From Planctomycetaceae bacterium (GTDB lineage: Bacteria; Planctomycetota; Planctomycetia; Planctomycetales; Planctomycetaceae), in assembly GCA_015487825.1 (NCBI GenBank), contig WFOZ01000960.1:1-19728 (forward strand): 19,728 nucleotides of DNA, read 5' to 3'. The position numbers were made by a program, and so were the translations under genes. This document shows positions 1 through 8,186 of this stretch, piece by piece; within the stretch, counting starts at the first letter, position 1; each line of letters begins with the position of its first letter. The notes under the pieces were generated by a model. The model was not told the DNA's origin, did no database searches, and was given only the letters and a program-made list of their open reading frames with translations.

Positions 1-17
1 CATTGGTGAATAGTTAC
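1..17. repeat. Edge of a dispersed terminal-inverted-repeat element
   Basis: Positions 5-17 match the right terminal repeat of the element at 13977-14120 with one mismatch in 13. Positions 1-17 match the reverse complement of the left end of the copies at 13977 and 17278 at 15 of 17 positions. The element would extend leftward beyond the window, with this as its outer boundary. The assignment rests on only 17 bases, so it is tentative; the next eight bases (18-25) would be the expected target duplication. Confidence 0.45.
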
Positions 18-62
18 ATTATTTCAATGATTAGAATTATTTCTCTGTATTACTAACGGCAA

Positions 63-87
63 AAGTTTGCGAACGGCTCGCAAATTT
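63..87 (-). terminator. Probable intrinsic terminator downstream of the STAS gene
   Basis: TTTGCGA (66-72) and TCGCAAA (78-84) form a perfect 7-bp stem around a 5-nt loop. The stem extends to about 10 bp with one G-U pair using 63-65 and 85-87. Read on the minus strand the hairpin is followed by a short run of four T. It lies about 180 nt beyond the STAS stop codon. A second short hairpin, CCGGC/GCCGG, lies at 109-121. The stem also lies inside a 61-codon minus-strand ORF at 37-222, which argues against that ORF being real. Confidence 0.4.
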
Positions 88-269
88 CAGAAAAATATCA
101 GTTTGGTTCCGGCTATGCCGGGTTAGGGAAGGAAAGGATATGCCGGCGTGCACATTTGAATACGTCCAATGTGTCGAGAGTGATGCTTTCCAAGTTTTGA
201 TCTGCCCGAGTTTACCAGCCATGATCTCCTAGCAACAGAAAATAACCTGCCCCACATCAGTTAACATTA

Positions 270-698
270 CTAAAACCGGCGTCCCTGTGCACTGAGAGCC
301 GTTTCGTTAAAGCTGAGCGCAAACAGCGCATCTTCCTGCCCGGCTGCAAGATGAAATTGACCTTCCAGATTTTGATCTTCAAACAGTTCAAGCATTTGAA
401 CACTGAGGCTGCAAACCAACACCTGGCAGCCGGAATCCTGAAACGGTAAAGCAACAGCCAGGAAATTCCCGAGTTCATCTTCGTTCAGATGCTCAATGCT
501 GGAAAAATCAAACACAATTCCACAGGGAAAATCGATGCAATCTATCAGGCATGAAAAGACAGAGACCAGTTCCTGACTGCGATCATCAAAGAGAATATCA
601 CCCGACCGAAAAGAGATTACCCAGTTATTTTCAGTCTGCCTGACAATAAACAAATCATCAGATGCCCATTTTTTACCAATCATATTATCAGAATACAT
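270..698 (-). CDS. STAS-domain protein (anti-sigma-factor-antagonist-like)
   Basis: A 142-residue soluble protein with no signal peptide or membrane span. Residues about 15-118 have a STAS-like pattern: a beta-strand start, then IVFDFSSIEHLNEDELGNF at 61-79, which aligns with the SpoIIAA-type block D-hydrophobic-S-x-V-x-x-hydrophobic-D-S-S-x-L-G, then a strand VLVCSLS at 93-99. STAS proteins usually act as partner-switching regulators binding anti-sigma kinases, or as scaffolds. The phosphoacceptor serines of the family block are acidic here (N72-E73-D74-E75), so classical switching by phosphorylation looks impossible if the alignment is right. ATG at 698 is preceded by GAGGAG at six-base spacing, which fixes the start. 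It stands alone; no kinase or phosphatase partner is in the window. The family call comes from pattern recognition only. Confidence 0.6.
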   Translation of the reverse strand: MYSDNMIGKKWASDDLFIVRQTENNWVISFRSGDILFDDRSQELVSVFSCLIDCIDFPCGIVFDFSSIEHLNEDELGNFLAVALPFQDSGCQVLVCSLSVQMLELFEDQNLEGQFHLAAGQEDALFALSFNETALSAQGRRF

Positions 699-1366
699 GC
701 CCGTCTCCTCAGTATTATTATGACCACATGATGTCTTTGCAGACTTAACTTTTTAAACTGGCCCGAAAATTGCGCATAGATACGCCATGTTTGCAAACGA
801 CACTCCACCTACCTAGTTGGCGAGAATTGCGACCGATAAATGACACAGAAAAGTAAATAAATTCTGATTTTTCTCTAGAAAGATAATCGGAACACCAAAC
901 AAGAGTACCAACAAACACTAATACTCAGTACCGATATATTATTTTGATCACTGATACTTTGACCTGATCTGGTCATCCTTCTATCAGAAAAATCCGATTC
1001 AGCGTAGAGAAGCGTCCCGGGTACTTTACAAACAGGCAGTCAGGCAATTCGAACAGAAATAGTGAGGCAGCAACATATTAATGCAGCTATCCTTGCTGAT
1101 TATCTCTGGGCAGTAGTAGCGGATTTAACGATTTTGACGATTCTTTCTGATCCTCCGGTTGTCAGAGTGCCGAATAATTCTGAACAGGGGAGACTGCTTT
1201 TCATGGGGGAAGGTCTGTCTGACGATGTCGCTGCATTAGTGACTGAACAACTAATCTGATGACGATACCTTCTTCCTGTTTATGTACCGCGAGCAGACAA
1301 TTTTGCGATTTTCGAATAATTCAAAAGTATCCATTTAGTCACGGGCATCAAAACAGATGACCATCC
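699..1366. other. Intergenic stretch between divergent STAS and tolC genes
   Basis: This 668-bp spacer separates two divergently transcribed genes and should hold both promoters. I see AT-rich sequence at about 840-960 but no convincing -35/-10 pair. It contains one doubtful 65-codon ORF (1062-1259) and a 6-bp stem-loop, ATTAGT/ACTAAT at 1235-1255, without a T-run. I recognise no other gene or RNA in it. Confidence 0.5.
1062..1259 (+). CDS. Doubtful small ORF, unrecognised
   Basis: A 65-codon ORF from a GTG, ending in two consecutive TGA codons. The N-terminal part is hydrophobic (AAILADYLWAVVADLTILTI, residues 8-27), possibly one membrane-associated segment; the remainder is acidic and unremarkable. 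No ribosome-binding site is visible before the GTG. It is the only same-strand ORF of any length upstream of tolC (about 107 bp gap). It could be a small membrane protein, a remnant or chance; I recognise no family. Confidence 0.18.
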   Translation: MRQQHINAAILADYLWAVVADLTILTILSDPPVVRVPNNSEQGRLLFMGEGLSDDVAALVTEQLI

Positions 1367-4315
1367 GTGCTGGGGGAATTGGTAGCTTTGAAGAGACAGC
1401 TTCGAGGGGAATTTTGCGCAGAATTTCGGGAACGGCCCGGGAAGGAAATCCATCCAGGACTTCCATTTCTTTCCGTTCCAGTAGTGCTCTGCGCGTTGCT
1501 GCTTCTGAATACAACGGGGTGCTCTCAAAAATTCTGGCGGAATCAGGCGGATAAAGATAGTTATCGCGCGTTGACTCAGGTTGAAACAGATACCCGGTGG
1601 GTCAATCCGCGCAAAGGTCTGACTCCTGATCCGCGCAGCCGATTTTTTGATCCTTATGATCCCGATCAGGAACCGCTGCCTCCCGATGACCCTGCAGCTG
1701 CGGTCTATATGGAAAATGTAAATGGAATAGTTGGCTATAAGAGCTGGCACAAGCTGGGGCAATCTTTCAGCATCGAGAATCCGGGCTGGCTTGCACAGTT
1801 CGACCTGACTCCTGAAATGGTTGACGAAGAGTCGGGAGAGTATACCGGACCGTTACCCAAAATAGAAAACCTGACAATTCGCGATGCTGTTGAATTAAGT
1901 TATATCCACGACCGCAGCTATCAGAATGAACTGGAAAATACATACCTCAGCGCACTTGCTTTAACACTCGAACGATTCCGCTTTCAAGTGCGATACCTTG
2001 GCGTGGGAGGACGAGAGCCAAGTGGTTCGCTTACTCAAACAACGGTGCCAAATGTAAGCGACTCTCTGGGAATGTCGAACCGACTGGGAGTCAGCCAACT
2101 TTTACCAACCGGCGGACAATGGGCCGTCGAGTTGGCTAATAACACTCTATGGATTTTTTCCGGAGCAGGTGCAGGTACCAATTCAGCCTCTGTGCTTTCT
2201 TATCGTATTACGCAGCCATTGCTGGTAAACGCCGGGCGTAAAATCGCTCTGGAAGGTTTAACGCAGGCCGAACGTGATCTGCTGTATTCGGTACGTTCCC
2301 TTTCCCGGTTCCGAAAAGAATTATTTGTGAATACAGTAGGGGGCGGTTATCTCGGCCTGTTGACGCAGATCCAGGGGATTCGCAACCAGAAATTCAACAT
2401 CGTCCAGTTAGAGCGGCAGGTGCGTGCGTTGAGGGCACTGGCCTCAAAGCCACCTGCAATGACCGACTCTGATCTCGAAATAATGCCAGCCGATATCGTA
2501 ATCCCACAGGAACTGCAAGGTCGCTTTCGGCATGATGCTGATAGAAAAAAACTGTTCTGGTTCAAAGCAATGTCGCAGCAGGAAGCCGACGCTTTGTCAG
2601 CCTTAAGCGACGATCCTGCCTGGAAGCGAAGCACGAGAGATCTGATCCAGATACTACGAACAGAAGCCACACCTCTGGATGTTGCGCAACTTGAATCGCG
2701 CCTGGCAACAGCTCTTATTAGTTTACGATCTGCCGAACAAAGATATAAAGACCGGCTTGACCAATTTAAGATCCAACTCGGATTACCTCCCGATCTGGTA
2801 ATGACGATTGATGATTCCTCACTGGATCAGTTCCAGCTGATTTCTCCTGTTTTGGAAAAATTGCGCGATCAGGCCGATACTTTAGTGGAGCAACTGGGGT
2901 TACTTAACGAGGACAATCCGGATACACAGCGCGTGCGCCTGGCATTGAAGCAGTTACAGGAATACACCAAAGCGATCAATCAACAGGGAATTCAGTTGGT
3001 TAAGCAGGATGTGAAAAACGTAGATGCCAATATGGATAACAGGCTCGAAGGAATTGGGTCTGCTCAGGAAAAAGAACTGATTGTAAAAACAATCAAACGC
3101 GATCAGGAAAAATTGCAGGATCAAATAGACAAAATTGAGCAGCAGGAGGAATATCTCGACAAGCTTTCAAAAAAACTTGAGGCCGCCCAGGGAGACCAGA
3201 AAACAATCAGTGCAATTATTTCAGAAATGAAAGATGCCCGCGAAGGACTGCTGAAGCAGGTTTTGGAGTTACAAGTCATTCAAATCGGCCTTCGTTCTGA
3301 GTTGATCGGGATCAACAGATTTAGAATCAGCGTCAGCGATGCAGTAGGAGTCGCATTGGAAAACCGGCTGGATCTGATGAATGAGCGAGCAAACGTTACG
3401 GATGCCCGCAGGGAACAGGAAGTGGTAGCCAATCGCCTGAAGACAATCCTGGATGTTGCTGTCGAAGGTGATGTTCGTACCCCCGGCGGTGGCTCGCAAC
3501 CGTTCGATTTCAGTGGGAGCAGCAGCAGCTATCGGGTTGGAGTCCAGTTTACAGCACCTTTGGACCAGGTAGCGGAGCGAAATAACTACCGTGCATCACA
3601 AATTCGCTACCAAAGAGCACGACGCCGGTACATGGCTGCTGAGGACCAAGTCAAACTGCAGGTTCGTACATCATGGAGGCAATTGCAGGTTTTAGAGCAA
3701 AACCTTGAAACTGCCAGGCAGGCTTTGCGTATAAATGTGTTACAATATGATCAGGCCGTGGAGGTATCGAATGCTCCCGGTCAACAGGCTCAGGGTGGTG
3801 TTAGCGGTCGAAACCTGATCGATGCACTGAACAATATCCTGGCTGCCCAGGACCGACTCATACAAATCTGGGCAAATTATGAGAGAGAACGTCTTAACAT
3901 TCATCGAGATATGGGTATGATGGAAATTGACCCCCAAGGCCTGTGGGTCGATTCCTTCTATCAAAATCAGGTCAACCCGCCTCAAGAGCCAACCCATGAG
4001 CACAACAATTCCACCACAGACGGACCAGCCTTCGACCTCGAAGGAACAGGCAACGACTCCGCAGGATTCGATGTCACCCTCTTACCCCCAAAGCCAGTCG
4101 AAAAAGTCGCCTTCCAGCGAGGGGCCGAAGACAAGCGCAGCGAATCCGAACCGCGCAGATTCCCCGCCTTCCCGGCTGGAGGAAAACTCCCGGCCCCCGC
4201 AGCAAAAAAAGAACAGGCGTTCGTGGCGGACCCTCTTGGCTGGAGTCCTGATTCTGGGAGCCGGGTACTTCGCAGTCGGAGCGATGACTGGCGAATCCCC
4301 AAAGCAAAGCAGTAG
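1367..4315 (+). CDS. TolC-family outer-membrane efflux protein, oversized, probable lipoprotein
   Basis: This is the outer-membrane channel of a tripartite exporter, partner of the adaptor and ATPase that follow. At 982 residues it is about twice the usual TolC length. A hydrophobic stretch at 35-50 ends in NTTGC with Cys52, a lipobox-like site with a non-canonical -3 residue. Two outer-membrane efflux repeats are recognisable, about 165-480 and 652-850 ([10 protein letters not shown] and [12 protein letters not shown] are the typical helix starts). Between them, about 495-645 is a Gln/Glu/Lys-rich predicted coiled coil that ordinary TolC lacks. The conserved body ends near residue 865 (GLWVDSFYQ). 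The last ~115 residues are low-complexity Pro/Arg/Lys-rich and overlap hlyD out of phase for 320 nt, possibly because of a frameshift. The GTG start at 1367 is uncertain: TTG codons at residues 5 and 8 are alternatives and no clear ribosome-binding site is visible. Confidence 0.85.
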   Translation: MLGELVALKRQLRGEFCAEFRERPGKEIHPGLPFLSVPVVLCALLLLNTTGCSQKFWRNQADKDSYRALTQVETDTRWVNPRKGLTPDPRSRFFDPYDPDQEPLPPDDPAAAVYMENVNGIVGYKSWHKLGQSFSIENPGWLAQFDLTPEMVDEESGEYTGPLPKIENLTIRDAVELSYIHDRSYQNELENTYLSALALTLERFRFQVRYLGVGGREPSGSLTQTTVPNVSDSLGMSNRLGVSQLLPTGGQWAVELANNTLWIFSGAGAGTNSASVLSYRITQPLLVNAGRKIALEGLTQAERDLLYSVRSLSRFRKELFVNTVGGGYLGLLTQIQGIRNQKFNIVQLERQVRALRALASKPPAMTDSDLEIMPADIVIPQELQGRFRHDADRKKLFWFKAMSQQEADALSALSDDPAWKRSTRDLIQILRTEATPLDVAQLESRLATALISLRSAEQRYKDRLDQFKIQLGLPPDLVMTIDDSSLDQFQLISPVLEKLRDQADTLVEQLGLLNEDNPDTQRVRLALKQLQEYTKAINQQGIQLVKQDVKNVDANMDNRLEGIGSAQEKELIVKTIKRDQEKLQDQIDKIEQQEEYLDKLSKKLEAAQGDQKTISAIISEMKDAREGLLKQVLELQVIQIGLRSELIGINRFRISVSDAVGVALENRLDLMNERANVTDARREQEVVANRLKTILDVAVEGDVRTPGGGSQPFDFSGSSSSYRVGVQFTAPLDQVAERNNYRASQIRYQRARRRYMAAEDQVKLQVRTSWRQLQVLEQNLETARQALRINVLQYDQAVEVSNAPGQQAQGGVSGRNLIDALNNILAAQDRLIQIWANYERERLNIHRDMGMMEIDPQGLWVDSFYQNQVNPPQEPTHEHNNSTTDGPAFDLEGTGNDSAGFDVTLLPPKPVEKVAFQRGAEDKRSESEPRRFPAFPAGGKLPAPAAKKEQAFVADPLGWSPDSGSRVLRSRSDDWRIPKAKQ

Positions 4316-5966
4316 TGATAATCTGCAAGCAGATCCTGACTCCTGGTATGCTCCGATTGTGGACGGAATTCAGGGGATGTTCTCCGGAAACGATCAGACC
4401 CCTTCAGACATGATGACCAAGCCTGTGGTCAAAGGCCGCTTTCGCATCACTGTCAACGAAAAAGGGTTTCTCGATTCACAGCACAACGAAACGCTCGTCT
4501 GTAAAGTTCCCGGTTCAACAACGATCATCAAAATCGTTCCTGAAGGAATTTACGTAAAAAAGGGGGACGTTATCTGCGAGCTCGATTCGTCCGCCTATGA
4601 AGATAAAGCTCGTCAGCAGGAAATCGATGTTACACAGGCAGAAGCCAATCTGTTGATCTCACAAAAAAATCTTGAAATCCAGAAAACACAAAATGAAAGT
4701 GATATCGAACTGGCCAAACTGAAATTCAAACTGGCTGAGCTTGATCTGAGAAAATACGAAGAAGGAGAACTCCCCCAACAAAGAGATAAAATCAACGGGC
4801 AGATTCAATTAAAAAAAGAACAGCTCGCACGTAAAAAAGAATCTTATGAATTCACCAGGCGAATGACCAAGAAGGGGTATCGTTCCCAGTCTGACCTCGA
4901 AGCCGAGCGAATTTCTGTCACACAGGCAGAGATTGATCTGCGTGTTGAAAAAGATAACCTTGAAGTTCTGAACAGATACACGGCTGTCAGAAAAATGGCA
5001 CAGCTCGAGGCAGATGCAAAAGAGTTCGAGAGGGATCTGTTACGAGTCAAATTAAAAACTTCTGCCTCGCTTTCAAAAGCAAGTGCCGATTATGAGGCTC
5101 GAAAGTTAACTTTCGAAGTGGAAAAGGAAAAATTGCAGGAGTGGTTGGAAAGAATCAAGAACTGCAAGATGGTTGCCCCCCAGGATGGGGAAATTGTCTA
5201 CGCCAAAAGCAGTGCCTCTCGCCGTGGTTCATCGGAACCTGAAATTGTAGAAGGAGCAACAGTCCGCGAGCGTCAGAAAATCATCAACATTCCCGATGTC
5301 ACTTCAATGAAAATCGATGCAAAAATTCATGAATCGATGATCAGCCAGGTGGAAGTCGGGCAGCCGGTTACGATTCACGCAGATGCCCGACCTAATGAAG
5401 TTTTCAACGGTGTTGTGGCTGAAATTTCATCTGTTCCTCTCTCGGGCTCGTGGCCCAATTACGACATCAAAGAGTATCAGGTTTCTATCAATCTGACCGA
5501 TTCTGCAGAGCATGTCAGCCTGTTGCGTCCCGGCCTTTCAGCCGATTTTGAAATTGTCGTCCAGGATCGCGACGATGTCTTGCAGGTCCCGATGCAATCA
5601 GTCGTTCAAATTGGAAAAGATTATTACTGTTGGATTTTGAAAGGTTCTGAAACTCAACGACGCAAAATAAAAGTGGGGGAGTCAAACGATACCGAAATCG
5701 AAATTCTTGACGGCGTTGCCGAAGGTGAAATGACCGTTATGAATCCCAGAACGAAATTTGCGGATGAAATTTCAGAGCTGGAAAAAATCTTTGCTGCTGA
5801 TCCGGAAAACGAACCTGCCAGAAAAGCAGTTGACACCAAGCTCAGAAAGCCTCAGCGGCCGGGTAAATTACCAATTGGGGCTGCAGGAAAAAAGAAGGGA
5901 CCGGGGCCACGGCCGCTCAAACGTCCCGGCACAGGAAAAATTCCTCGAAAAAAACCTGCACGTTAA
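3996..5966 (+). CDS. HlyD/MacA-like periplasmic adaptor (membrane fusion protein)
   Basis: A 656-residue adaptor linking an inner-membrane transporter to the TolC-like channel. Residues 1-76 are a Ser/Pro/Gln-rich cytoplasmic tail ending in basic KKNRRSWR. One membrane span follows at about 77-97. A barrel-sandwich half-motif ([19 protein letters not shown], about 165-200) precedes a long coiled-coil hairpin at 203-385. The second half-motif is [12 protein letters not shown] (392-403). The beta-barrel domain (430-520) and membrane-proximal domain (525-590) are followed by a Lys/Pro/Arg-rich tail (615-656). I chose ATG 3996 over the upstream in-frame ATG at 3927, because the latter adds 23 residues read inside conserved tolC sequence. 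A start beyond the tolC stop would remove the membrane anchor. The ATGA at 3996-3999 contains a stop in the frame used by neither protein. Confidence 0.85.
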   Translation: MSTTIPPQTDQPSTSKEQATTPQDSMSPSYPQSQSKKSPSSEGPKTSAANPNRADSPPSRLEENSRPPQQKKNRRSWRTLLAGVLILGAGYFAVGAMTGESPKQSSSDNLQADPDSWYAPIVDGIQGMFSGNDQTPSDMMTKPVVKGRFRITVNEKGFLDSQHNETLVCKVPGSTTIIKIVPEGIYVKKGDVICELDSSAYEDKARQQEIDVTQAEANLLISQKNLEIQKTQNESDIELAKLKFKLAELDLRKYEEGELPQQRDKINGQIQLKKEQLARKKESYEFTRRMTKKGYRSQSDLEAERISVTQAEIDLRVEKDNLEVLNRYTAVRKMAQLEADAKEFERDLLRVKLKTSASLSKASADYEARKLTFEVEKEKLQEWLERIKNCKMVAPQDGEIVYAKSSASRRGSSEPEIVEGATVRERQKIINIPDVTSMKIDAKIHESMISQVEVGQPVTIHADARPNEVFNGVVAEISSVPLSGSWPNYDIKEYQVSINLTDSAEHVSLLRPGLSADFEIVVQDRDDVLQVPMQSVVQIGKDYYCWILKGSETQRRKIKVGESNDTEIEILDGVAEGEMTVMNPRTKFADEISELEKIFAADPENEPARKAVDTKLRKPQRPGKLPIGAAGKKKGPGPRPLKRPGTGKIPRKKPAR

Positions 5967-5985
5967 AGACGTAGAATGCTGCTTA

Positions 5986-6699
5986 ATGAAATATGCTGCC
6001 CGCCTGATCGATCTAACCAAAAATTATTATTTGGGTGAGAATGTCGTCCGCGCACTGCGAAGTGTTTCTCTCGATATCCCTGAGGGTGACTTTCTGGCGA
6101 TCATGGGCTCTTCCGGTAGTGGAAAAAGTACGATGCTGAACCTGATGGGCGCACTTGATCGTCCCACCTCAGGGCAATATCTTCTGGCCGGAAGAGATGT
6201 ATCAGTCCTGGACGATGACGATCTTTCGCTGATCCGCAACGAGCTAATCGGCTTTATTTTTCAATCATTCCATCTGATCCCGCAATATTCGGTACTTGAT
6301 AACATCATGCTGACTTTCCAATACCGGCGTGGCAGCAGCGGAATTACCAGCAAAGACGAAAACCGGGCCATTGATATCGCTGGTCGAGTCGGCCTGGATG
6401 ACAGGCTTGATCATAAACCGTTTCAGCTTTCCGGAGGTCAGCAGCAGCGAGTTGCCATCGCAAGATCCTTAATCAACGATCCACAAATTATTATGGCTGA
6501 CGAACCGACCGGTAATCTGGACTCGTCAACCAGTGAAGAGATCATGAACTTGCTAACCGAACTCAATGAAGAGGGCCGCACGATTATCATGGTGACCCAC
6601 GAACCTGAAATTGCTGCTCGCTCAAAAAATCAAATCTACATGCGTGATGGTGAAATTGCCGGCAAAGGGATTTTTCCGGGAAATCTCGAAAGCGTCTGA
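5986..6699 (+). CDS. ABC transporter ATP-binding protein, MacB/LolD type
   Basis: A 237-residue nucleotide-binding subunit. All motifs are present: Walker A GSSGSGKST (41-49), Q-loop Gln93, signature LSGGQQQRVAIAR (148-160), Walker B IIMADEPTGNLDS (168-180) and H-loop His205 in MVTHEP. Sequence and length fit the MacB/LolD/FtsE group, which powers mechanotransmission-type export or lipoprotein release with an FtsX-like permease. The ATG at 5986 gives the normal family length; an upstream in-frame ATG at 5758 would add 76 basic residues overlapping hlyD and is rejected. It starts 19 bp after the hlyD stop, so one transcript is likely. No permease gene follows: the next gene is nadA. The cognate membrane subunit must be encoded elsewhere or have been lost. 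Confidence 0.92.
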   Translation: MKYAARLIDLTKNYYLGENVVRALRSVSLDIPEGDFLAIMGSSGSGKSTMLNLMGALDRPTSGQYLLAGRDVSVLDDDDLSLIRNELIGFIFQSFHLIPQYSVLDNIMLTFQYRRGSSGITSKDENRAIDIAGRVGLDDRLDHKPFQLSGGQQQRVAIARSLINDPQIIMADEPTGNLDSSTSEEIMNLLTELNEEGRTIIMVTHEPEIAARSKNQIYMRDGEIAGKGIFPGNLESV

Positions 6700-6824
6700 A
6701 ACAGATCCCGTTCTGTTGCAACGTATCTTGAAAAGTACTATTTCAGATGGATGATATCTTTGTCTGCAAACATTCGTTTTTCATCTTATTATCTGAGTGC
6801 CGTATAAATTAGGAGAGGATTGCG

Positions 6825-7817
6825 ATGGGAACTCCATTCGCTCAGCAGGATTCTGAAATTTATGAAGATCCACTGGATCTGATTGAGGAAATTGATGCAC
6901 TCAAAGTGGAGAAAGGTGCAAAAATCCTGGCGCATTTTTATGTCGATGGAGATATTCAGGATATTGCAGATTACACAGGAGACAGTTTGAAGCTGGCTCG
7001 GGATGCGACTGCGATCGATGATTCGACGATTGTTTTTTGTGGTGTGCATTTCATGGGAGAATCCGCAAAAATTCTCAGTCCTGATAAAACGGTCCTTGTT
7101 CCCGACCTTCTGGCTGGTTGTTCCCTGGCAGAAAGCTGCCAGGCTCCTGACTTAAAAGCCAGACAGGAAGAGTTGCGATCGCAGGGGCGAAATATTGTTA
7201 CCGTTGCATATATCAACACCTCAGCTGCGGTGAAAAGTTTGTGTGACTGGATTGTCACCAGCGGCAATGCTCAGGAAATTATAGACCGCATTCCTGCTGA
7301 TCAGGAGATTCTGTTTGTCCCCGATCAACATCTCGGGCGCTACCTGATGGAAGTGAGCGGGCGGGAAATGATATTGTGGCCAGGAGCCTGCATGGTACAC
7401 GAAATTTTCAGCCTGCAAGATCTATTGCGTGCGAAAAAGAATAACGCAGGTTCGATTGTAATTGCTCATCCGGAGTGTCCTCAAAATATACTGGAGGTTT
7501 CCGACTATATCGGCGGAACCGAAAAAATGAGGCAGTATGTGAAATCGGTACAGGAGCCGACAACATTTCTGGTCGCGACAGAATCTGCAATGATTTACCC
7601 TCTGCAGAAAATAGCCCCTCAGCACACATTCATCCCAGTACCGGGAGTGATGGAATCAACAGGCGAAACATGTGCATGCAACCGTTGTCCACATATGGCT
7701 CTTAACACACTCCAAAAAGTCCGGGATTGCCTGAAAAATGGAGCCCCTGAGATCAAATGGGAATCTTATTTTGATCAGGCAAAGGGTGTTTTAGAACGCA
7801 GTCTTCTGAAAAAATGA
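6825..7817 (+). CDS. nadA: Quinolinate synthase
   Basis: NadA condenses iminoaspartate with dihydroxyacetone phosphate to quinolinate in NAD biosynthesis, using an oxygen-sensitive [4Fe-4S] cluster with three Cys ligands. At 330 residues it has normal length, with all family blocks: [19 protein letters not shown] (36-54), [14 protein letters not shown] (73-86), [10 protein letters not shown] (96-105), [15 protein letters not shown] (127-141), [10 protein letters not shown] (165-174), WPGACMVHE (185-193), HPEC (215-218) and [20 protein letters not shown] (272-291). Cluster ligands are expected to be Cys99, Cys189 and one of Cys283/285/288. The ATG is preceded by AGGAGAGG at 6811-6818, an excellent ribosome-binding site. 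The 125-bp gap after the ATPase gene suggests its own promoter; TATTAT at 6787-6792 is a possible -10 without a convincing -35. No nadB or nadC is in the window. Confidence 0.96.
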   Translation: MGTPFAQQDSEIYEDPLDLIEEIDALKVEKGAKILAHFYVDGDIQDIADYTGDSLKLARDATAIDDSTIVFCGVHFMGESAKILSPDKTVLVPDLLAGCSLAESCQAPDLKARQEELRSQGRNIVTVAYINTSAAVKSLCDWIVTSGNAQEIIDRIPADQEILFVPDQHLGRYLMEVSGREMILWPGACMVHEIFSLQDLLRAKKNNAGSIVIAHPECPQNILEVSDYIGGTEKMRQYVKSVQEPTTFLVATESAMIYPLQKIAPQHTFIPVPGVMESTGETCACNRCPHMALNTLQKVRDCLKNGAPEIKWESYFDQAKGVLERSLLKK

Positions 7818-7986
7818 AGCTCTTCGACAAAATAACCGGCAATCACCTCTGCACCGGTGATCAGTGCACCTGTTCCAGTTGATGAAATTCAAGACATCAA
7901 ACAGGGAATTACAGGATCATATTCGATTCGCCCCTACTCAAGACTTGACCAGCCCTGCCCAGATTCCGAAACTCTATAGTCTATCC

Positions 7987-8135
7987 ACAGTGCAGGCCTT
8001 GCCGTGCGACAGTTATAAGCCTGCGAAAAGTCTGTACTACGATTGCGGGCCACAGTTGTATAAATGGCCCTGTTACATTGAAATCCCTATTTCCCCCAAA
8101 GGGTGATAGACGGTCCGGCATAGCGGGCCCTTTTT
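7987..8135 (+). ncRNA. Candidate structured small RNA or leader, unrecognised
   Basis: Three hairpins occur in series. The first is GCAGGCCTT (7992-8000) with AAGCCTGC (8017-8024), 8 bp with a one-base bulge and a 16-nt loop. The second is GGGCCA (8047-8052) with TGGCCC (8065-8070), a 12-nt loop. The third is the terminator at 8112-8135. A -10-like TATAGT at 7975-7980 would place a transcript start near 7987, giving about 150 nt, but no -35 lies at the right spacing (TTGACC at 7945 is 24 bp away). It resembles no RNA family I know (not SRP RNA, tmRNA or RNase P). It could equally be the terminated end of a long nadA 3' UTR. Confidence 0.3.
8112..8135 (+). terminator. Intrinsic terminator
   Basis: GGTCCG (8112-8117) pairs with CGGGCC (8124-8129) across a 6-nt loop, with one G-U pair, followed by a C and five T (8131-8135). 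It would end transcription about 50 bp before the MMPL start, so the MMPL gene must have a promoter in the short gap or depend on read-through. Confidence 0.6.
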
Positions 8136-8186
8136 AACTTAATATCGAGCTCATAAGCTACGATTGGCGAGATTGGAGTTTGATTC

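Larger units (their letters stand above)
7818..8186 (+). other. Intergenic stretch between nadA and the MMPL gene
   Basis: A 369-bp spacer with more structure than the others. A hairpin ATCACC/GGTGAT at 7842-7861 follows the nadA stop but has no T-run, so it is a weak terminator candidate. An 80-codon GTG ORF (7864-8106) shows no family likeness and no ribosome-binding site, and overlaps two hairpins; I regard it as non-coding. The right half holds the candidate structured RNA and the terminator given separately. Confidence 0.5.

Noticed and set aside
37..222. 61-codon minus-strand ORF downstream of the STAS gene
   Set aside because: It runs through a strong terminator-like hairpin at 63-87, has a ribosome-binding site only three bases from the ATG, and matches no family.
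3982..4328. Minus-strand ORFs opposite the tolC/hlyD overlap
   Set aside because: They are open only because the overlap is locally GC-rich and low in stops; hlyD encodes the expected membrane anchor in the plus frame.
5758..5985. N-terminal extension of the ATPase upstream of 5986
   Set aside because: It lies in the hlyD coding sequence in another frame and adds 76 basic residues not found in this ATPase family.
6700..6717. AACAGA/TCTGTT hairpin directly after the ATPase stop as a terminator
   Set aside because: No T-run follows and the stem is only six AT-rich pairs.
7864..8106. 80-codon GTG ORF between nadA and the MMPL gene
   Set aside because: No ribosome-binding site, composition unlike a protein, and overlap with two hairpins; better seen as non-coding.
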